Assembly: GCA_006386115.1 (NCBI GenBank) | Contig: VFIW01000144.1 | Coordinates: 1 to 64,000 of the forward strand | Direction of reading: 5' to 3' | Source: Globisporangium splendens | Lineage: Eukaryota; Oomycota; Peronosporomycetes; Pythiales; Pythiaceae | Length of the DNA: 64,000 nucleotides | Shown here: in pieces, positions 29,360 through 41,577 of the stretch | Layout of the letters: every line of letters starts with the position of its first letter | Position numbering within the stretch: the first letter of the stretch is position 1 | Notes under the pieces: model-generated | Database searches by the model: none | What the model saw: only the letters and a program-made list of their open reading frames with translations | What the model was told of the DNA's origin: nothing | Position numbers and translations under genes: made by a program

Positions 29360-31342
29360 TTATTTGCGAAATTCCTCCAGCAGTTTGTCAACGAGAATCC
29401 ACTCTTCGCTTGAATGCTGCAAGTACACAAAGCCAAATGAGACGTCACTGGCATCATTTACTCAACAGAGAGAGAGAAGAGAGTAAAATAGCGAACGAAC
29501 CTGTGGTGCTGGTGCTTCCTCATCTTGTAAGTAGGCTGCCAACTCGCTAAGTACCCGAGAAAGCTGTAAACAAAACAGTCTAGTCATTAGCTTTCCAGAA
29601 AACGGTCTGGTGCGCAAGCAAGCAACGACAGACACACACGCACCGTCGATAAATGCACTAGCAAATCCTGGTCCGACGCCGTCATTTGTTGGGAAACCTC
29701 AATATCGCGCTGCTTCCATCGCATCGTGAGCAGCTCGTGAGCTTTAGAGTACAACATTGTTCGGAACTCAGCATAGTTGATCCCAGTGTTGGCCTTCATC
29801 ACCACTTGGCACTGGTCTTTGAACTCTCTGCCAACGAGTCCCAACTCTTTCAGGTCCTCGAGCTCGTTCTCGACGGCACCGCACTCGCGCTGGAAGAATT
29901 GCCAAATCTGGTCGAGATTGTAGCCATTGAACCAGTTGTGGTTGATTGAGATCGTGGCTTCGACATTCTTGACCTGGTGGTACCACCCACTCGGTACGAA
30001 AATGGCTTCCCCAGCCTCCTGCGTCACGTAGATCGGAGTGGCTTCATGGACGTGCGGGAACTGCGTGCGGTCAATGTCCTCCATAGTCACATCCGGAATC
30101 ACATATCGCCCAAAGCGATCCTTCAACTTCCATTCCTACATATGTGTGTGTGTGTGTGAATAAAGCCACGGTTGCCAAGAGAAAATGAGTACCACTGCAC
30201 ACGGATAAAGCGTTAGAGGAGCTCGTAAGTAATCGCCTACCTCATCGGGATGAAAGAAGATCCACTCTTTGCGACCAGTGATATTGACTGACCAACTGCG
30301 TAAGCCAGAGCAAGGCAGGTATCTGAGAACCAAAGAGCGCAGGCATGAATGGAGCCACTGCAATAAACTTACCTGTATGACCGAAACACGTCGTGGTGCA
30401 TGGGCGTCCAGCTCCCAGCAGGACCTGTCCAAACACACAGCAATGCCCATTCAGCACACAGAAGTTCTTGGATGAATGGCACAAACCAGAGGCTTTACAC
30501 ACCGATGTAAACGAATCGATAGTCGTCACCGCTTTGTTTATGGCGGTCCCACCACCTGCACTCATCCACACTCATATGAAATAATCAGATCTTTTGTGCG
30601 TTGCTGTCATAGAGATCCATTTGACAGGTGAGCGTACACACCAGTTCAACCAATCGTCCTCAAAAAAGGTCGGCGTGCTTCCCATTCACAACCACAGCAA
30701 GCAGCATAGATGGTGGGTTAGTTTGAGCGAAAGCAGCAATACCAGATACCTCCATTAAAGGATGAAAATTTTCCACACGCACGTGTACACTGGTTGATCA
30801 GGGAACGCGTGCACAAAGTGCCAGTCTTTCAAGTACCGCTTGCCTGCTTCGTTCTTCTGCAGCAACGTCAGGTATTCGTCTGCTGCCCAGCATTACATAG
30901 TAATGCACAGTCAGCATTAAACGATCGTCGTCATCACCACAAGCTCGCATTGTCGTACCGAATCGCATTGTCGTGCGTGTCTCTGCACCGTACTCGACCA
31001 CATTGCCATCGACAACCTTCCCGATATGAATCCAATTGATAAGCAGCGTATAGCGTCAGTGTTATTTACGTATACCCATTGCAGCCAGAATGCATATCGC
31101 GCATCCTGCTTGGAGACACAAACAAACGGAAAAGCAACCGCACGCACCGGGACTTGTGCGTCTCCGTATTTGGCTTTCAACGCGTCAAAATTGATGCTCC
31201 CGTCATGTGGACAGCGCCACTGTGCATCTGCGACCTGGAACCATTTCGAAGTCGCGTTGTGCAGCTTCACGGGGGTGTTGGTCGCGAGAAAGCGCGCGCA
31301 AAACTCGTCGTAACGCAGCGTCTGTGCATCCACCACCTCCAT
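29360..31342 (-). CDS. JMJD4: JMJD4-like 2-oxoglutarate/Fe(II) JmjC hydroxylase (ten exons)
   Basis: Exons: 31342-31148, 31016-30959, 30882-30783, 30677-30642, 30555-30503, 30424-30373, 30322-30241, 30135-29644, 29563-29501 and 29416-29360; 330 residues, frame exact throughout. The JMJD4 group hydroxylates a lysine of translation release factor eRF1. Seen: N-terminal VKLHNATSKW; YLKDWHF; DDYRFVYIGPAGSWTPMHHDVF, holding the first Fe ligand pair His-x-Asp; NITGRKEWIFFHP; FVPSGWYHQV with the distal Fe-binding His; and SINHNWFNGYN. The start is the ATG giving MEVVDAQTLRYDEF. Divergent from the plus-strand gene at 31915. An initiator-like element lies about 52 bp upstream. Confidence 0.92.
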
Positions 31343-31393
31343 GTGTGCCGCAGTGGATAATAGAGTTGAACGAAACGGCGTCTCATTGGTCTG

Positions 31394-31410
31394 AAATGGC
31401 GAACAATGAT
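31394..31410 (-). promoter_or_regulatory. Oomycete initiator-like element of JMJD4
   Basis: The minus strand reads TCATTGTTCGCCATTT, an initiator core followed by a CCATTT flanking element, about 52 bp upstream of the ATG at 31342. Confidence 0.45.
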
Positions 31411-31914
31411 TTCGGCCAATCACATCTCGCATTTGCGGCAGTTGTCTGGTCTGTCACAGTTTCCGTTCTATCAAATCTTCCCTTACAGCATCTCGTATCT
31501 GTATAATCCATTTTCAAAGCAATTCGTTTTAATACATTTTTAAAGATAATAATCAGATCATGAAATGGTATTTCATGGATATGATGCCACCTTTTCCTAA
31601 TCACACCAGCCATCTCTCCATTCGACAGGAAAGCGTATCCATTTGTCCATTTGCGCCATTGCGGAGAAAGAGGAAAGAAGCAGAACGGAAAAAGAACGCA
31701 AGATCGCCTGTCCGCCGCGCTTCCCAGCAACAAGTGGTGCGACGCGCGTGCACTTCAGCGTCTCGATCTTCCACAGTCACACGCTTCCTCGCTCGCTCTC
31801 TCTCTCTGCGCTGCTGTCTGAACCGAAAGCCTTCATTCCGCCAAGTTTCCACGCAAAGCACTCATCCGTTCCACATAGCACAGCAGAGCAACCAATACAC
31901 GGAGCAGCAGCTCA
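31411..31914. promoter_or_regulatory. Divergent intergenic region of JMJD4 and the RME-8/cytochrome b5 gene
   Basis: About 0.5 kb with no gene of its own. It contains a CT-rich stretch (about 31790-31806). Presumed to hold both promoters by position. Confidence 0.4.
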
Positions 31915-34900
31915 ATGGTGGTCGGGTCCCCGCATCGAAGACGTGACAATGGCGACGCCGTGATCGCGCAGTACCTGGTCACCAAGGTCAGCTGGAAGCG
32001 CGCGTGCAAGCGGATCTTGACAGTCACGTCGACGCATCTGCTCACGTACAACCCGGAGAGCTACCAGTGCACGAGCCAATGGGACCTCTCGGAGATCGAG
32101 GACGTCGAGGTCACGGGCGAGCGCGACCAGTTTCTGCTGCGGCTCGAGAAATCGCGGTTCCGCCTCACGAAAGTGCGCTTCCAGTGCGCCGCACGCAGCC
32201 ATTTCATGTCGTTGATCACCAAGTTGCGCCGCCATTTCACGACCCAACCCGCACAGTTCAGCATCGGCGCCAGTGACGCTCGCGGTGGCGCACCATGGAA
32301 TAAATACCGATGCGTCGAGTTCTTCGGCGATGGATCGTCTTCGACGTACTACCTCCAGGTTGGCGTCGCGGCGGTGCTGTTGCTGAACGACAATGGCGAG
32401 AAAATGGACGCGTTCCCGTTCATCTACCTCAAGAAAGCGGCGTCGACGTACTCGCACCCAGACGGGATCGTGCTTGGGTCGCCCTACCAGGAGCGATTGT
32501 TCCTCTGCAGTCAGCGGAATGAGTGTCTCGGGGACATGTACGTCGCCGCGGGTGAGCTTGGCGTCGATCTCCGCTGGGAAGAGAGTCCGCTGAACGTGCA
32601 GCTTCTGCGGCTGCGTAATTCACAGATGATCGACCAGCCCGCCGTCGTGTGCTTCGAAGTGCGGAAAACGAGCGAAGACGGGAAATCCTTCATGGATGTG
32701 CAGCTCATCCTACAGGGCGAGGCGTTGGTGGAGGTGCACCCCAAGATGCGCTCGGTGGTCGCGCGCAAGTACACGACGCTGTTCAACATCATTCGCGCCG
32801 AGTGGGACCCACAGACCGTCGGACTCGAGTTTGCTGAGGGCGAGAGTGTCGTTGTGCGGCTCGAGGCGCGCGACCAGCTCATCACGCTTCTTCTGCTCAC
32901 GTGCCGCGAGAACGGTCACGAACACGTCATGCTCACGGCGACCGAGATCAAGAAGAACCGCGTGTACTACCCGCACGTGAACGACAAAGCATCGGAATCT
33001 GCTGCTGCCAAGATGGAAAATTTCTTTCTTCATCGCGTGCTCCAAACCGCCGAGATCATGAGCGAGCATGTCATTCCGGCGTATGGGGGTAGTACGCCGC
33101 ATGTGAGTGGCGGCTTGCTGCTTCGAAAGCAGAGTACACCAGAAAATGGATGGCTGCGCCGGCAGCGTCGAGCCTCACGTCTTCAGAAGCGAAGCGAGCC
33201 TCTTGTCCACGGCGGGACGCGGGACTCCTTTGAGACGGGGGACTCGATGAACGATTTCATCAGCACGAACATCGCGATGGAGGAGCTGAATGCGAACATC
33301 CCGCTGAATGAGACCATCCTCTCTTGCCACAAAGAAGTGCTCAATGACGCCATTGAGCTGCTCGCAGACCACTTGGCATCCCTCGTGAGCTCGCTGCGGC
33401 GGTATGTGGATACAGTCAATGCTGAAATCGTCACGACGCTGCAAGCGCTCGTTCGTCTCTGCTACTCGTCTATCGCGTGCCTGTCGGACCGCATGGTGAT
33501 GTATTGTTGTGACGTTTGTTTGCAATCTCAGTCCCATGTCGTTGAATCTCACGAGGTTGCTTTGTGCACTGGCACTGTAATGTTAGATTATCCGCGCCTT
33601 TGACGCCGTTCTGGAGCTGCTCGTGCAGCGAGACTACTTGACGAGTTATTGGTGCTTGAAGCTCCTCCAGTGCTTTTTTAATGCCACTTCACGCGTCGAA
33701 TTGACCGCCGACAGCCAGCGACTCAAAGTACTTCAGCATGTCGCGGCACAGAACGAACTCCTGAGCGCAATAATCGATTTACTACCGTCATCGTCTCCGA
33801 TTTCGTCGCGCTCGTCTGGGTATTGGCTGCTCGGAAGCGATGGCGTCATGGCGCATATGTCCCATCATGCGTCCTTGGATTCGACTCTGCAATCGAAAGA
33901 AGCGCGACTGGAGAAGGACATGAACATCGTCTACTACGAAGCGCTGACGACTGCGCACCAGATCATCATGTACCTGCACGAGAAAGAGCGGCAGGAGCAA
34001 CTTGGCGCGAACAACACGAGCATACGTGGGGGAAAACAGCAACTACTGCGTGAATTCATTCCAAAGCGAAACCCGACACTGGGGCCACGGCGAAAGACCA
34101 TGCCAGCAGCAGCGTATATCACTAGAACCGACTCGGATGATATCAACGCCGGTGTCTTCTCCAAGCAGAAGCGGTTACTTACAGAAAAGCTGTTGGAGAA
34201 ACACGAGTTTCTCATGGATTCCGTCGTGGACACGCGGCTCGTGCGCGCTGCTCAGACATCGGTGTTGCTCATGAAATTCCTGACTTTGGAGCTTCGAAGA
34301 GACAGAAGCAATGACTCACCACGAGGTTCTCCATGGAAGAAGAAGCCTGGACTTACATCGGGAGACGGATCTTCGTCCCGGAAAGCGGTGGTGAACCAGT
34401 CTTCATCGACTGAGAGTGGTGCGAATGAGACTGTTGGCGGTGGGAGCGACCAGCAGCAGGACAAGCGCCGCGATATGCGCCGAGGTGCCACGGTGGCAAA
34501 CTTTCAGGGTATCCAGAATCCGGATGAGGCAGAAAGCCAAGTCACGTTCCCAGATGTCAGTCTTGACGACGTCCTCGCGCGCAAACTCAGTCAATTGGAC
34601 GAGTTTCTGGAGTCGTACGCAGCAAAGATCCGTACACAGAACAACCGATCGCATCTCTTTAAAGGAGAGCGAATGATCCACGTCCCACTAACCGGGTTCA
34701 GTCAATCGTCGGATGAGATCATCGTGAGCGAGAGAACGGATTCGTTGGATCGCATGAAGCTGGAGCATCTGGAGATCTTGGGAGATGAAGAAAACAGCAG
34801 CGGCAAGGACGAAGACGATGACGAGGAGGAAGAAGAGGTTCACGAAATCGATGAGTTTAACCTGGGCTTTCAAAACGACTCGTCGGCACCTCACAGCTCC

Positions 34901-35584
34901 GATGTCTTGCCAGGAGAAGAGCTACGACCACAACAAGAGCGCGAGTCGTCCGACCTTTTCCGAAGCTCTACCTTTGACTTCGAATCAGAAAACGAAGGTC
35001 AGCAGCAGCCTTGCCCTCAGCACAACTATGTGCCTGAGAGAAGACAAAGATCGAGGAACAAAGGGTTGGCTCGAAGTCGACACTCACAATCGACACCCGC
35101 GATGCGTGTGCGCGCTGTAGGAGGCAGCCACTGCGACGCATGCATTGGTTGCAACGATGTGTGCGACAACGTTATGTGCTTTTTCTGCTCCGAGAAGAAA
35201 TACCAGCTCCAGGCAGCATTCCCTGGTTCGTCTCCGTCTTCGCGTCGCGGCGGTGGAGCCCGGGATCCCTACGCACAGCCGCCATCGAATCAGGCCAGTT
35301 CCCAGGATGATTATGTGGCCACAGAGCGCAAATACTCGTCTTGTGAAGTCCAGCGGCATAGATCGCTGCGCTCGTGCTGGGTCATTGTGGACGGCGATGT
35401 GTTCAATATCACGGATCTGCTGAGTGTTCATCCTGGCGGGCTGCAGGTGCTTCTCCAGGCAGCGCAGCACGGCGAAGACTGCGGACCGATTCTGGACGAA
35501 CACCCGCCATCGGCACGCCACTTCCTGAGCCACTACCGTTTGGGCGAGTACTACGAGTGCGAAACGCGAACTTTGCCTTCTTGA
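31915..35584 (+). CDS. RME-8-like N-terminus joined to a C-terminal cytochrome b5-like domain
   Basis: Exons 31915-33495 and 33587-35584 (91 bp GT-AG intron); 1192 residues. The N-terminus (IAQYLVTKVSWKRACKRIL, LLTYNPESY, CTSQWDLSEI) matches the PH-like start of RME-8/DNAJC13/GRV2 endosomal proteins, but no J domain is present. The middle is helical with disordered Ser/Glu-rich stretches. Near residues 1030-1060 is a Cys cluster (CDACIGCNDVCDNVMCFFC) of zinc-binding type. The last ~85 residues form a cytochrome b5-like fold: WVIVDGDVFNITDLL, the haem motif HPGG, and EHPPSARHFLSHYRLGEY with the second axial His. Both haem-ligand positions are present. The start is the first ATG of the frame; an upstream exon cannot be excluded. 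Confidence 0.82.
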
Positions 35585-35674
35585 TGTGAATCTTCTCTAC
35601 ATTTCAATACGTCTTTCACGCGGAATGATAAACTAAGAACTAATTACAAATGATGAGAGTTCGGGAGTCCAGTC

Positions 35675-37620
35675 TCATCGAGACGCAGCCGTCGTCTTGA
35701 GATTCTGGATCGATCGCATCGTGGATTTTGCCATCAGAGACGTCAAGCGCCTGCCAATTCCTTCCAACGCATCCGCATGCGCTGCACACTGAACAACAAA
35801 AGGCAACCCCCTACTTTGTAAGTTACGTCCGTGAAGGTAAGTAAATCCAACCCTCAAACTCCAGTCGTATAGCATACCTGATCTGCGTACTTGGAGACCA
35901 TCGTGAACACGAGCGTGGCGAACTTGAGCGATTTCTGCAGTTCAGCGCCGTTCTTCTCCTGCGCAGCCTCGCAGCACTCGACGAACCTTTCGATCGTGGC
36001 GTCCGAGAGCGTTGCCTTCATCGTCAGGACGTTCTGGAGCACCATGAGCGCTGCCTCGCTCGTGAAAAAGTGCTTACTGTCGTCTTCATCTGCAGGCGCG
36101 GCAGCAGTAGCGCCTGTGGCTGTCGTCTCGTAGTATTGGAAGCTCTTGCGCAGAAAACCATCGAGGTGCTCGACTGGGATACCGTTCCGCAAGATGCGCG
36201 TGATCGCCTCGCCCTGAGCCGACGCGATGCCCTTTGTCGTCAGCAATGGCAGCAGCAACGAGTCGATGAGTGCGGTCACGTATCGCGGACTGAAGAGCAG
36301 CGCGGTCTGCAAAAGCACGCGGGAGATGACTGACGACGCCGCCACGATCTTCGGGTACACGCTCGTGCCAAGGAACACGGCCGCATACCGCGAACTCCAG
36401 TTTGACTCGACCAGGGTCCTGTGTGGTAAGAATTGTTATGTGAGCACAAGGAGGGCGATCATGCACTAGCAGAGCATATAGAAACAACAGCAGAGAAACG
36501 CGTACGTGGTGATCTGGAAAAGCGCTTCGTCGCTGGTGTTGACGAGCTGCAATTTGTCGCAGAGCCGCGCAAACAGCAGTTCGTTCGCTGCGTGCGTCGT
36601 GTTGGTGGCGTTGATCGTCGTCTGGATGAGCTGCACCGCCGATGCGGCCACCTCGTCCATCGTGGCGCGCTGTAATTGCGCCTCTGGCATCGCCAATTGT
36701 GCGAGTTGCTTGGCCAACTTCGCCGCTTTTTCCTCGACCTCGGCAGGCAATGCTACAACAACAGGCACGTCGCCATGAGAAAGCGTGTTGTTCCCTTCTA
36801 AACCGATATGACGTTGTGGTTCCTCTCGGTTGTCTGATGCAAGTCCGCGGTGTCTCTTTAATGGCGGCGCGTCCGACGCCTCTGATGGTGGTGGTGGCAC
36901 AGACGGTTGCGGTGTAGGCGGCTCGGCGATCTTGAGCAAATGCTGTGGTCGCTCTATCGAACTCGTATTGCTACCACTCGGTCTCGTAAACTTCAATAGC
37001 AGCTTCAACTGAGAAAGTGCCGCAGGATTGCTGCCGTTGGATGGCGCAGAAGCCGACATGCGGCTAAACGTGAGCTGTCGCAGCGCTTCCTTGAACTCTG
37101 CGTCGCGTTTGGTCTTGGCGAGCTTCTCATCGTCCTCGAAGTCCACCTTTCGACTGGAGCTGCTGCTGTTGTGCATATCCACGACAATCGCCTGCGCAAG
37201 CGATCGGCACACGGGATCTGCCATATGTACGCGCTCCTTCTTGTCTGCGAATTGCAGGAACCGCAGCGCAAGGTGATGACAACGCTGCGCGAGCGGTCCG
37301 CCACTCATGCGTGTGAGCGCACTCCATATCTCGCGCTGCGCTTTTGTCGACGCCACTTGTTCCAGTTGAACGCCTGTGGCTTTGCCGAGAGGCTGCGATG
37401 GTGAGGCTGCGTGATGTTGGCTGTGGCTCGTGGGCTCGAGGAGCACTGGCGCTGAGAGCGCATCGAGCAGCTCCGCGCCGTGCTTGCTGTTCTCTGCATA
37501 GCGTCATCACGATTAGTGCCGCAGGTAGATATATACACAGAAATGCGCACATGTACCTTGCAAATAAGCGCAGACGCCGCGCGCGCCGCGCGATTCCGCG
37601 ACGAATGCCAACGCATCCAT
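35675..37620 (-). CDS. FANCE-like helical repeat protein
   Basis: Exons 37620-37557, 37493-36506, 36418-35878 and 35788-35675; 568 residues, frame exact. The C-terminal third is alpha-helical and resembles the C-terminal domain of Fanconi anaemia protein FANCE: FFTSEAALMVLQNVLTMKATLSD, then QKSLKFATLVFTMVSKYADQC, then RRLTSLMAKSTMRSIQNL. FANCE bridges the FA core complex to FANCD2 during DNA crosslink repair. The N-terminal half holds a conserved-looking block (REIWSALTRMSGGPLAQRCHHLALRFLQFADKKERVHMADPVC), a Pro-rich linker and a basic patch (PPLKRHRG) that could be a nuclear signal. The FANCE call rests on pattern memory; an unrelated HEAT-like protein is the alternative. Confidence 0.6.
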
Positions 37621-37800
37621 GCTGTTCGCATTTGCAACAGGCTGGCGCTCGTTTGGACAATAATGTAAATACGGGTTGTTATTCATGGCATGTGTTTTAT
37701 TTAAGGCATGGTGCGATATACAATGAGCCACAAAAGTATTTGCCTTCTTTGTCCACAAAATCGCTTTTTTTCTCTCCTTCTCTTCTTTGGCCAAAATGGC

Positions 37801-39892
37801 TCACGATGATGCCGCACCTCGCGTGCTGATGAAGAGCGACGGAAAACCCGACGCATTCTTCGGGCGAAAGCGAATATTCGGCCGCAACGAGAGCCCACCC
37901 TCAGTGCTGCTGCTGCTAGTCCTGGTCGCAGTCACCAAGGCGCCATTCGCGGTTTCCGAAACAGCCACTGTGGACACATTCTCTTGCTCAGCAGCATTGC
38001 TGCTGGCGGAGCAAGCTGCCCCCAGCTTCTCCTCAGTTGGACAAGGCGCAGACGTACCTTTTGCTGTTGATACTGGAGCTACTGTTGGCTTCTTCTTTGG
38101 TGGAAGCTCGTGCTTCAGTCGGCACGACGCACCCGCCGAACAGTATCCTTTCAGAAACGCCTCGCACACTTGCGCACTGCGACTTACTTTGACGTGACGG
38201 TACTTGCAGTCTTCGCGAATGCATGCACCTCGAAGGAACAGCGTACACACCGGCATCTTGTTCTGTGTCACATCATTCATATAAGCAAAGCAAGAGAGAG
38301 GCACAATACACGCGAAATACAAATCAGCAACGTCATCCACACATTCATCGCGACACATGGTAAACATGCAAAACCTGGTCGTGCTTGTGCGAGAGCAAGC
38401 AATTCGGATCGATACACTCGTCTCGCAGAAACTTGCGACAAATCGCAACCCGTCGACTGTCGTGGATGAACTTGCAGTCGTTCTTTTTGCTGCAGTAACC
38501 TACCAACATTGCAATATACACAGCAAAACCACAACATAGTGTCAAGACAGTTTCAGGTTTCCGCAATGGATATGGCGTGCATTCGAAATGTGGGTGTACT
38601 TGCCGAATCGGTTGAAGAACGAACAGTACTCGGTGCGCACTTGAATTCCTTGTTTCTTCAAGCGAGCAATGCGCGCACGCTGAACGGCAGCCTGCGCACG
38701 CGACCTAGATTTGTACAAACATGGAGTCATGATACAGCAAATGTCAGCACAGAGAGATTGCAGTCCCTATAACAAACAAAGACGCATACGTTGCGCTAGC
38801 AGGAACGCCCTTGGTCATGATGCCCAGGGAGTTTTGCTTTGCTGCCGCCACGGATTTGTTGACTTCATCCACAGTCAAGCGTTTCAAGGAGTTGCCACGC
38901 TGTGTGGCTATGTACTTCACTCCACTAATGCTCACGGCATCTACACATAGCAAGGATAAAAGTGAAGGCAACGTTCAACAAACAGGGAAGCATGCAAAAT
39001 CACAGCGTACTGGCTAGCTTAGGAGCTGGTCGCGTCACTCTCGGAACCGATGGCAATGCTGCAGTCGGTTGCTTCTTCACCCCAGCGCGGATGAGACTGA
39101 AGCCTCCGTTGGCTTTGGCATATTCCCCGTCTTCTAGCTTTAGCATTTGCAGTTGCATTCTATCTCTAGATCGCCTATGAAACGATCACGACGTCATATC
39201 AAAATGGTTCCATTCAATTGCATCCCCAACTCATGAAGCTCAGAGGCATCTGCATGAAGCACCTACTTGGTCAGAAGCGATCGGAGCGATCCATGTGACG
39301 ATGATGCCACTTTCAGCTGCGTTGGCGGGGCACAATCAAGAACAAAACGGTCATAACATTCATCAATTACCATCAAAAGAGCAATGCATCGCGCTGAGAT
39401 ACTCACGGGTCGTTTCCACGATTTGTTCGACACTGTAGCTTCAAGGAAATCTTTCTTTTGCATTGAAGGTTGGACCCGCGGTGCTTCTGTGGACTTAATG
39501 GTACCTCCGCTACTATTCAGGCTGCTGTCGGTCCCTGTTTCCACTTCATCCTCCTTGCGCCACACCTTATTGACACCGAGATATGGCGTGTTGCTGTTTG
39601 CACTGCTACTCCCAGTGTTGTCATTTGCCAGGCGATTCCACGAGCGATTCGCTGGTCTTGCTGCGGTGTTATTGTACACGCGGTTGTAGCTGTTCGAATG
39701 GTTTTGAAGAGCATGCGGTGCGCGATGCGCATAAAACGGCAGCGGCGGCGCGCGACGCTGCTGGTGGTAATTACTGCTGCTACTGTAGCTAGAAGGAGGC
39801 GTCGCCGCTGCTGCGCCGTTCTGCTGCTGCTTCTTGACCTGCAGCAGGTTCTTCATCGCCTGGATCTTGGCGCGCAGCGCGGCTTCCTCCAT
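37801..39892 (-). CDS. ZC3H3-like protein with four CCCH zinc fingers
   Basis: Seven exons: 39892-39407, 39316-39267, 39174-39011, 38940-38790, 38704-38604, 38499-38375 and 38262-37801; 512 residues. ZC3H3 proteins act in mRNA polyadenylation and export. Preceding the fingers is the family signature SRAQAAVQRARIARLKK. Finger 1 is C-x8-C-x5-C-x3-H; finger 2 (CRKFLRDEC) and finger 3 (CTLFLRGAC) are C-x7-C-x4-C-x3-H; finger 4 is C-x7-C-x5-C-x3-H (CEAFLKGYC). The intron 38603-38500 starts GCAAGT, a GC-AG intron; only this donor restores finger 1 and the frame. The N-terminus is Gln/Asn/Ser-rich and disordered. Divergent from syntaxin-5, 281 bp between ATGs. Confidence 0.9.
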
Positions 39893-40173
39893 CTTGCTCT
39901 TCTTGCCTTCCTCAAATATTCACTCGTCCGTTAGAATGATGGCCGAACTGGCCAATTTTACCAACAGCAGCGTTCTTTTTACCAACCGAAAGATGAAGGC
40001 GTAATTACGCTTCAATAATAGTGTGTACCACCCTACGCGAATGGTGCGCATAAAGTTCGCATGGTGGTAGTAAGTATGCTTTCTTCATTCAGGGTTCGCA
40101 TGTTGCCATTAAGTGCGGCCTCAAGCCGATTGCCTTCGTGTCGGCACTAAAACAGACGGACGACGCTGCTAAA

Positions 40174-41577
40174 ATGGACCGCACGAGCGACTTCGTCAAG
40201 ATCTGCGTGCTCTTTGACACGGGCGCGAAGAAGCCGCAGACCCACCGACCGCTGTCGCAGGATGCGCGCCGCGCGCAGCAGATCGCGGACCAGCTGCGAC
40301 AGCAGGAGCTGTTCCTGCGCGACCTCCAGGAGCTCGTGACGAAGAAGTCGATCATCGGCGACGACCCGACGGCGCAGGTCGCGACGCTCACGGATGTGCT
40401 CAAGAAGGAGCTCGGCGCGATCGAGAAGAACATCCAGATGTTCCAGCAGACGATCAACACGCAGCGAGGACGCCACCAGCAGCACCACCAGGCGCACTTC
40501 ACGATTATCTGCTCGTCGCTCAAGTCGCGATGTGCGAAAAGCGCGAAGCTCTTCCACGTAAGTGGTAGCAAATGCAATCATGTGGCATGGCGTTTGATAG
40601 CCTCACAGGAAGTTCTAATGTTCTCTACGTTGCCTTTCTGCGTACAGCAAGCACTCCAGCAACACACAGCTGCGATTAAGGAGCGAAGCTCGCGACGGAG
40701 CAAATTTTCGCACGGCGGTGCGAGTCCCATGGTGCACATTAACGCGCCACTGTTTTCGCGAACAGGAGCGATTCCGCAGGGACCTTCCCCGCTGACGAAG
40801 CGACCGAGTGACCCCGCGTTGCAGCCTTTGCTGGGCAACCGTGGACCTCAGCCAAATGGCAGCACGCCGAACGCTTTCCAGAACAATTTAGGTCAAGGTG
40901 AGGGTTCGCTATCTTCCATCCGCAAACGCTTGTGCACAACACTGATGAGTTTCGCTTTTGTGAGAAATGTAGGAAACGCATTACCAGCAAACGCCACAGA
41001 GCCACCGATGCCTCCGAATGCAGGTTTGCGTCGAAGAGCAGGCAACTTAGGAGCAAGTCCATTTATGCAGCAGCAACCGACGGCTCCAGGTACTGGTAGT
41101 CACCAAGCGATGCAATACCATCAGCGCCAAGATGCTCAGACGCGGTATCAGAATGCCATGCAAGTGGAGAGTACCATCGTAGAGGTGCGTGGTCTCTTCT
41201 AATGTGCTGTACTCTGTGGTGATTGAGACACTAACGTTTGTGTCAATTACCTACCTGCCTTCGCAGATCACAGGCATGTACACTCGCATGGCGACAATGG
41301 TGTCCGAGCAGGGCGAGATCATTTCCCGCATTGATGACAACATGGACGTGGCGTAAGTACCCCATTGCTATTAGTTGTGTATCGCATGAGACCTAAAGAA
41401 TGGCTGACTAACACGGTGGCGGCGTGATGGTTAAACAATTATAGGAGCGCGAACGTCATCGCAGCAGAGGGCGAACTGCTCAAGTACTACAACATGGTCA
41501 CAGGCAATCGCTCGCTGATCCTCAAGATCTTCCTCATCCTCCTGCTCATGATTTTCCTCTTCGTCGTCGTCTTTTAA
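40174..41577 (+). CDS. STX5: Syntaxin-5 / Sed5 Qa-SNARE
   Basis: Exons 40174-40557, 40648-40897, 40973-41184, 41267-41352 and 41445-41577; 354 residues. Qa-SNARE of ER-Golgi and intra-Golgi fusion. Seen: N-terminal MDRTSDF as in Sed5/SYP31; the Habc region (QQELFLRDLQELVTKKS); the linker ending in KERSSRRSKFS; the SNARE helix with the central Gln in ITGMYTRMATMVSEQGEIISRIDDNM; and the C-terminal anchor LKIFLILLLMIFLFVVVF. The first two introns (90 and 75 bp) are multiples of three and contain no stop, so the frame stays open through them. They are removed here because splicing restores the continuous Sed5 pattern and both have clear GT-AG ends. Confidence 0.93.
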
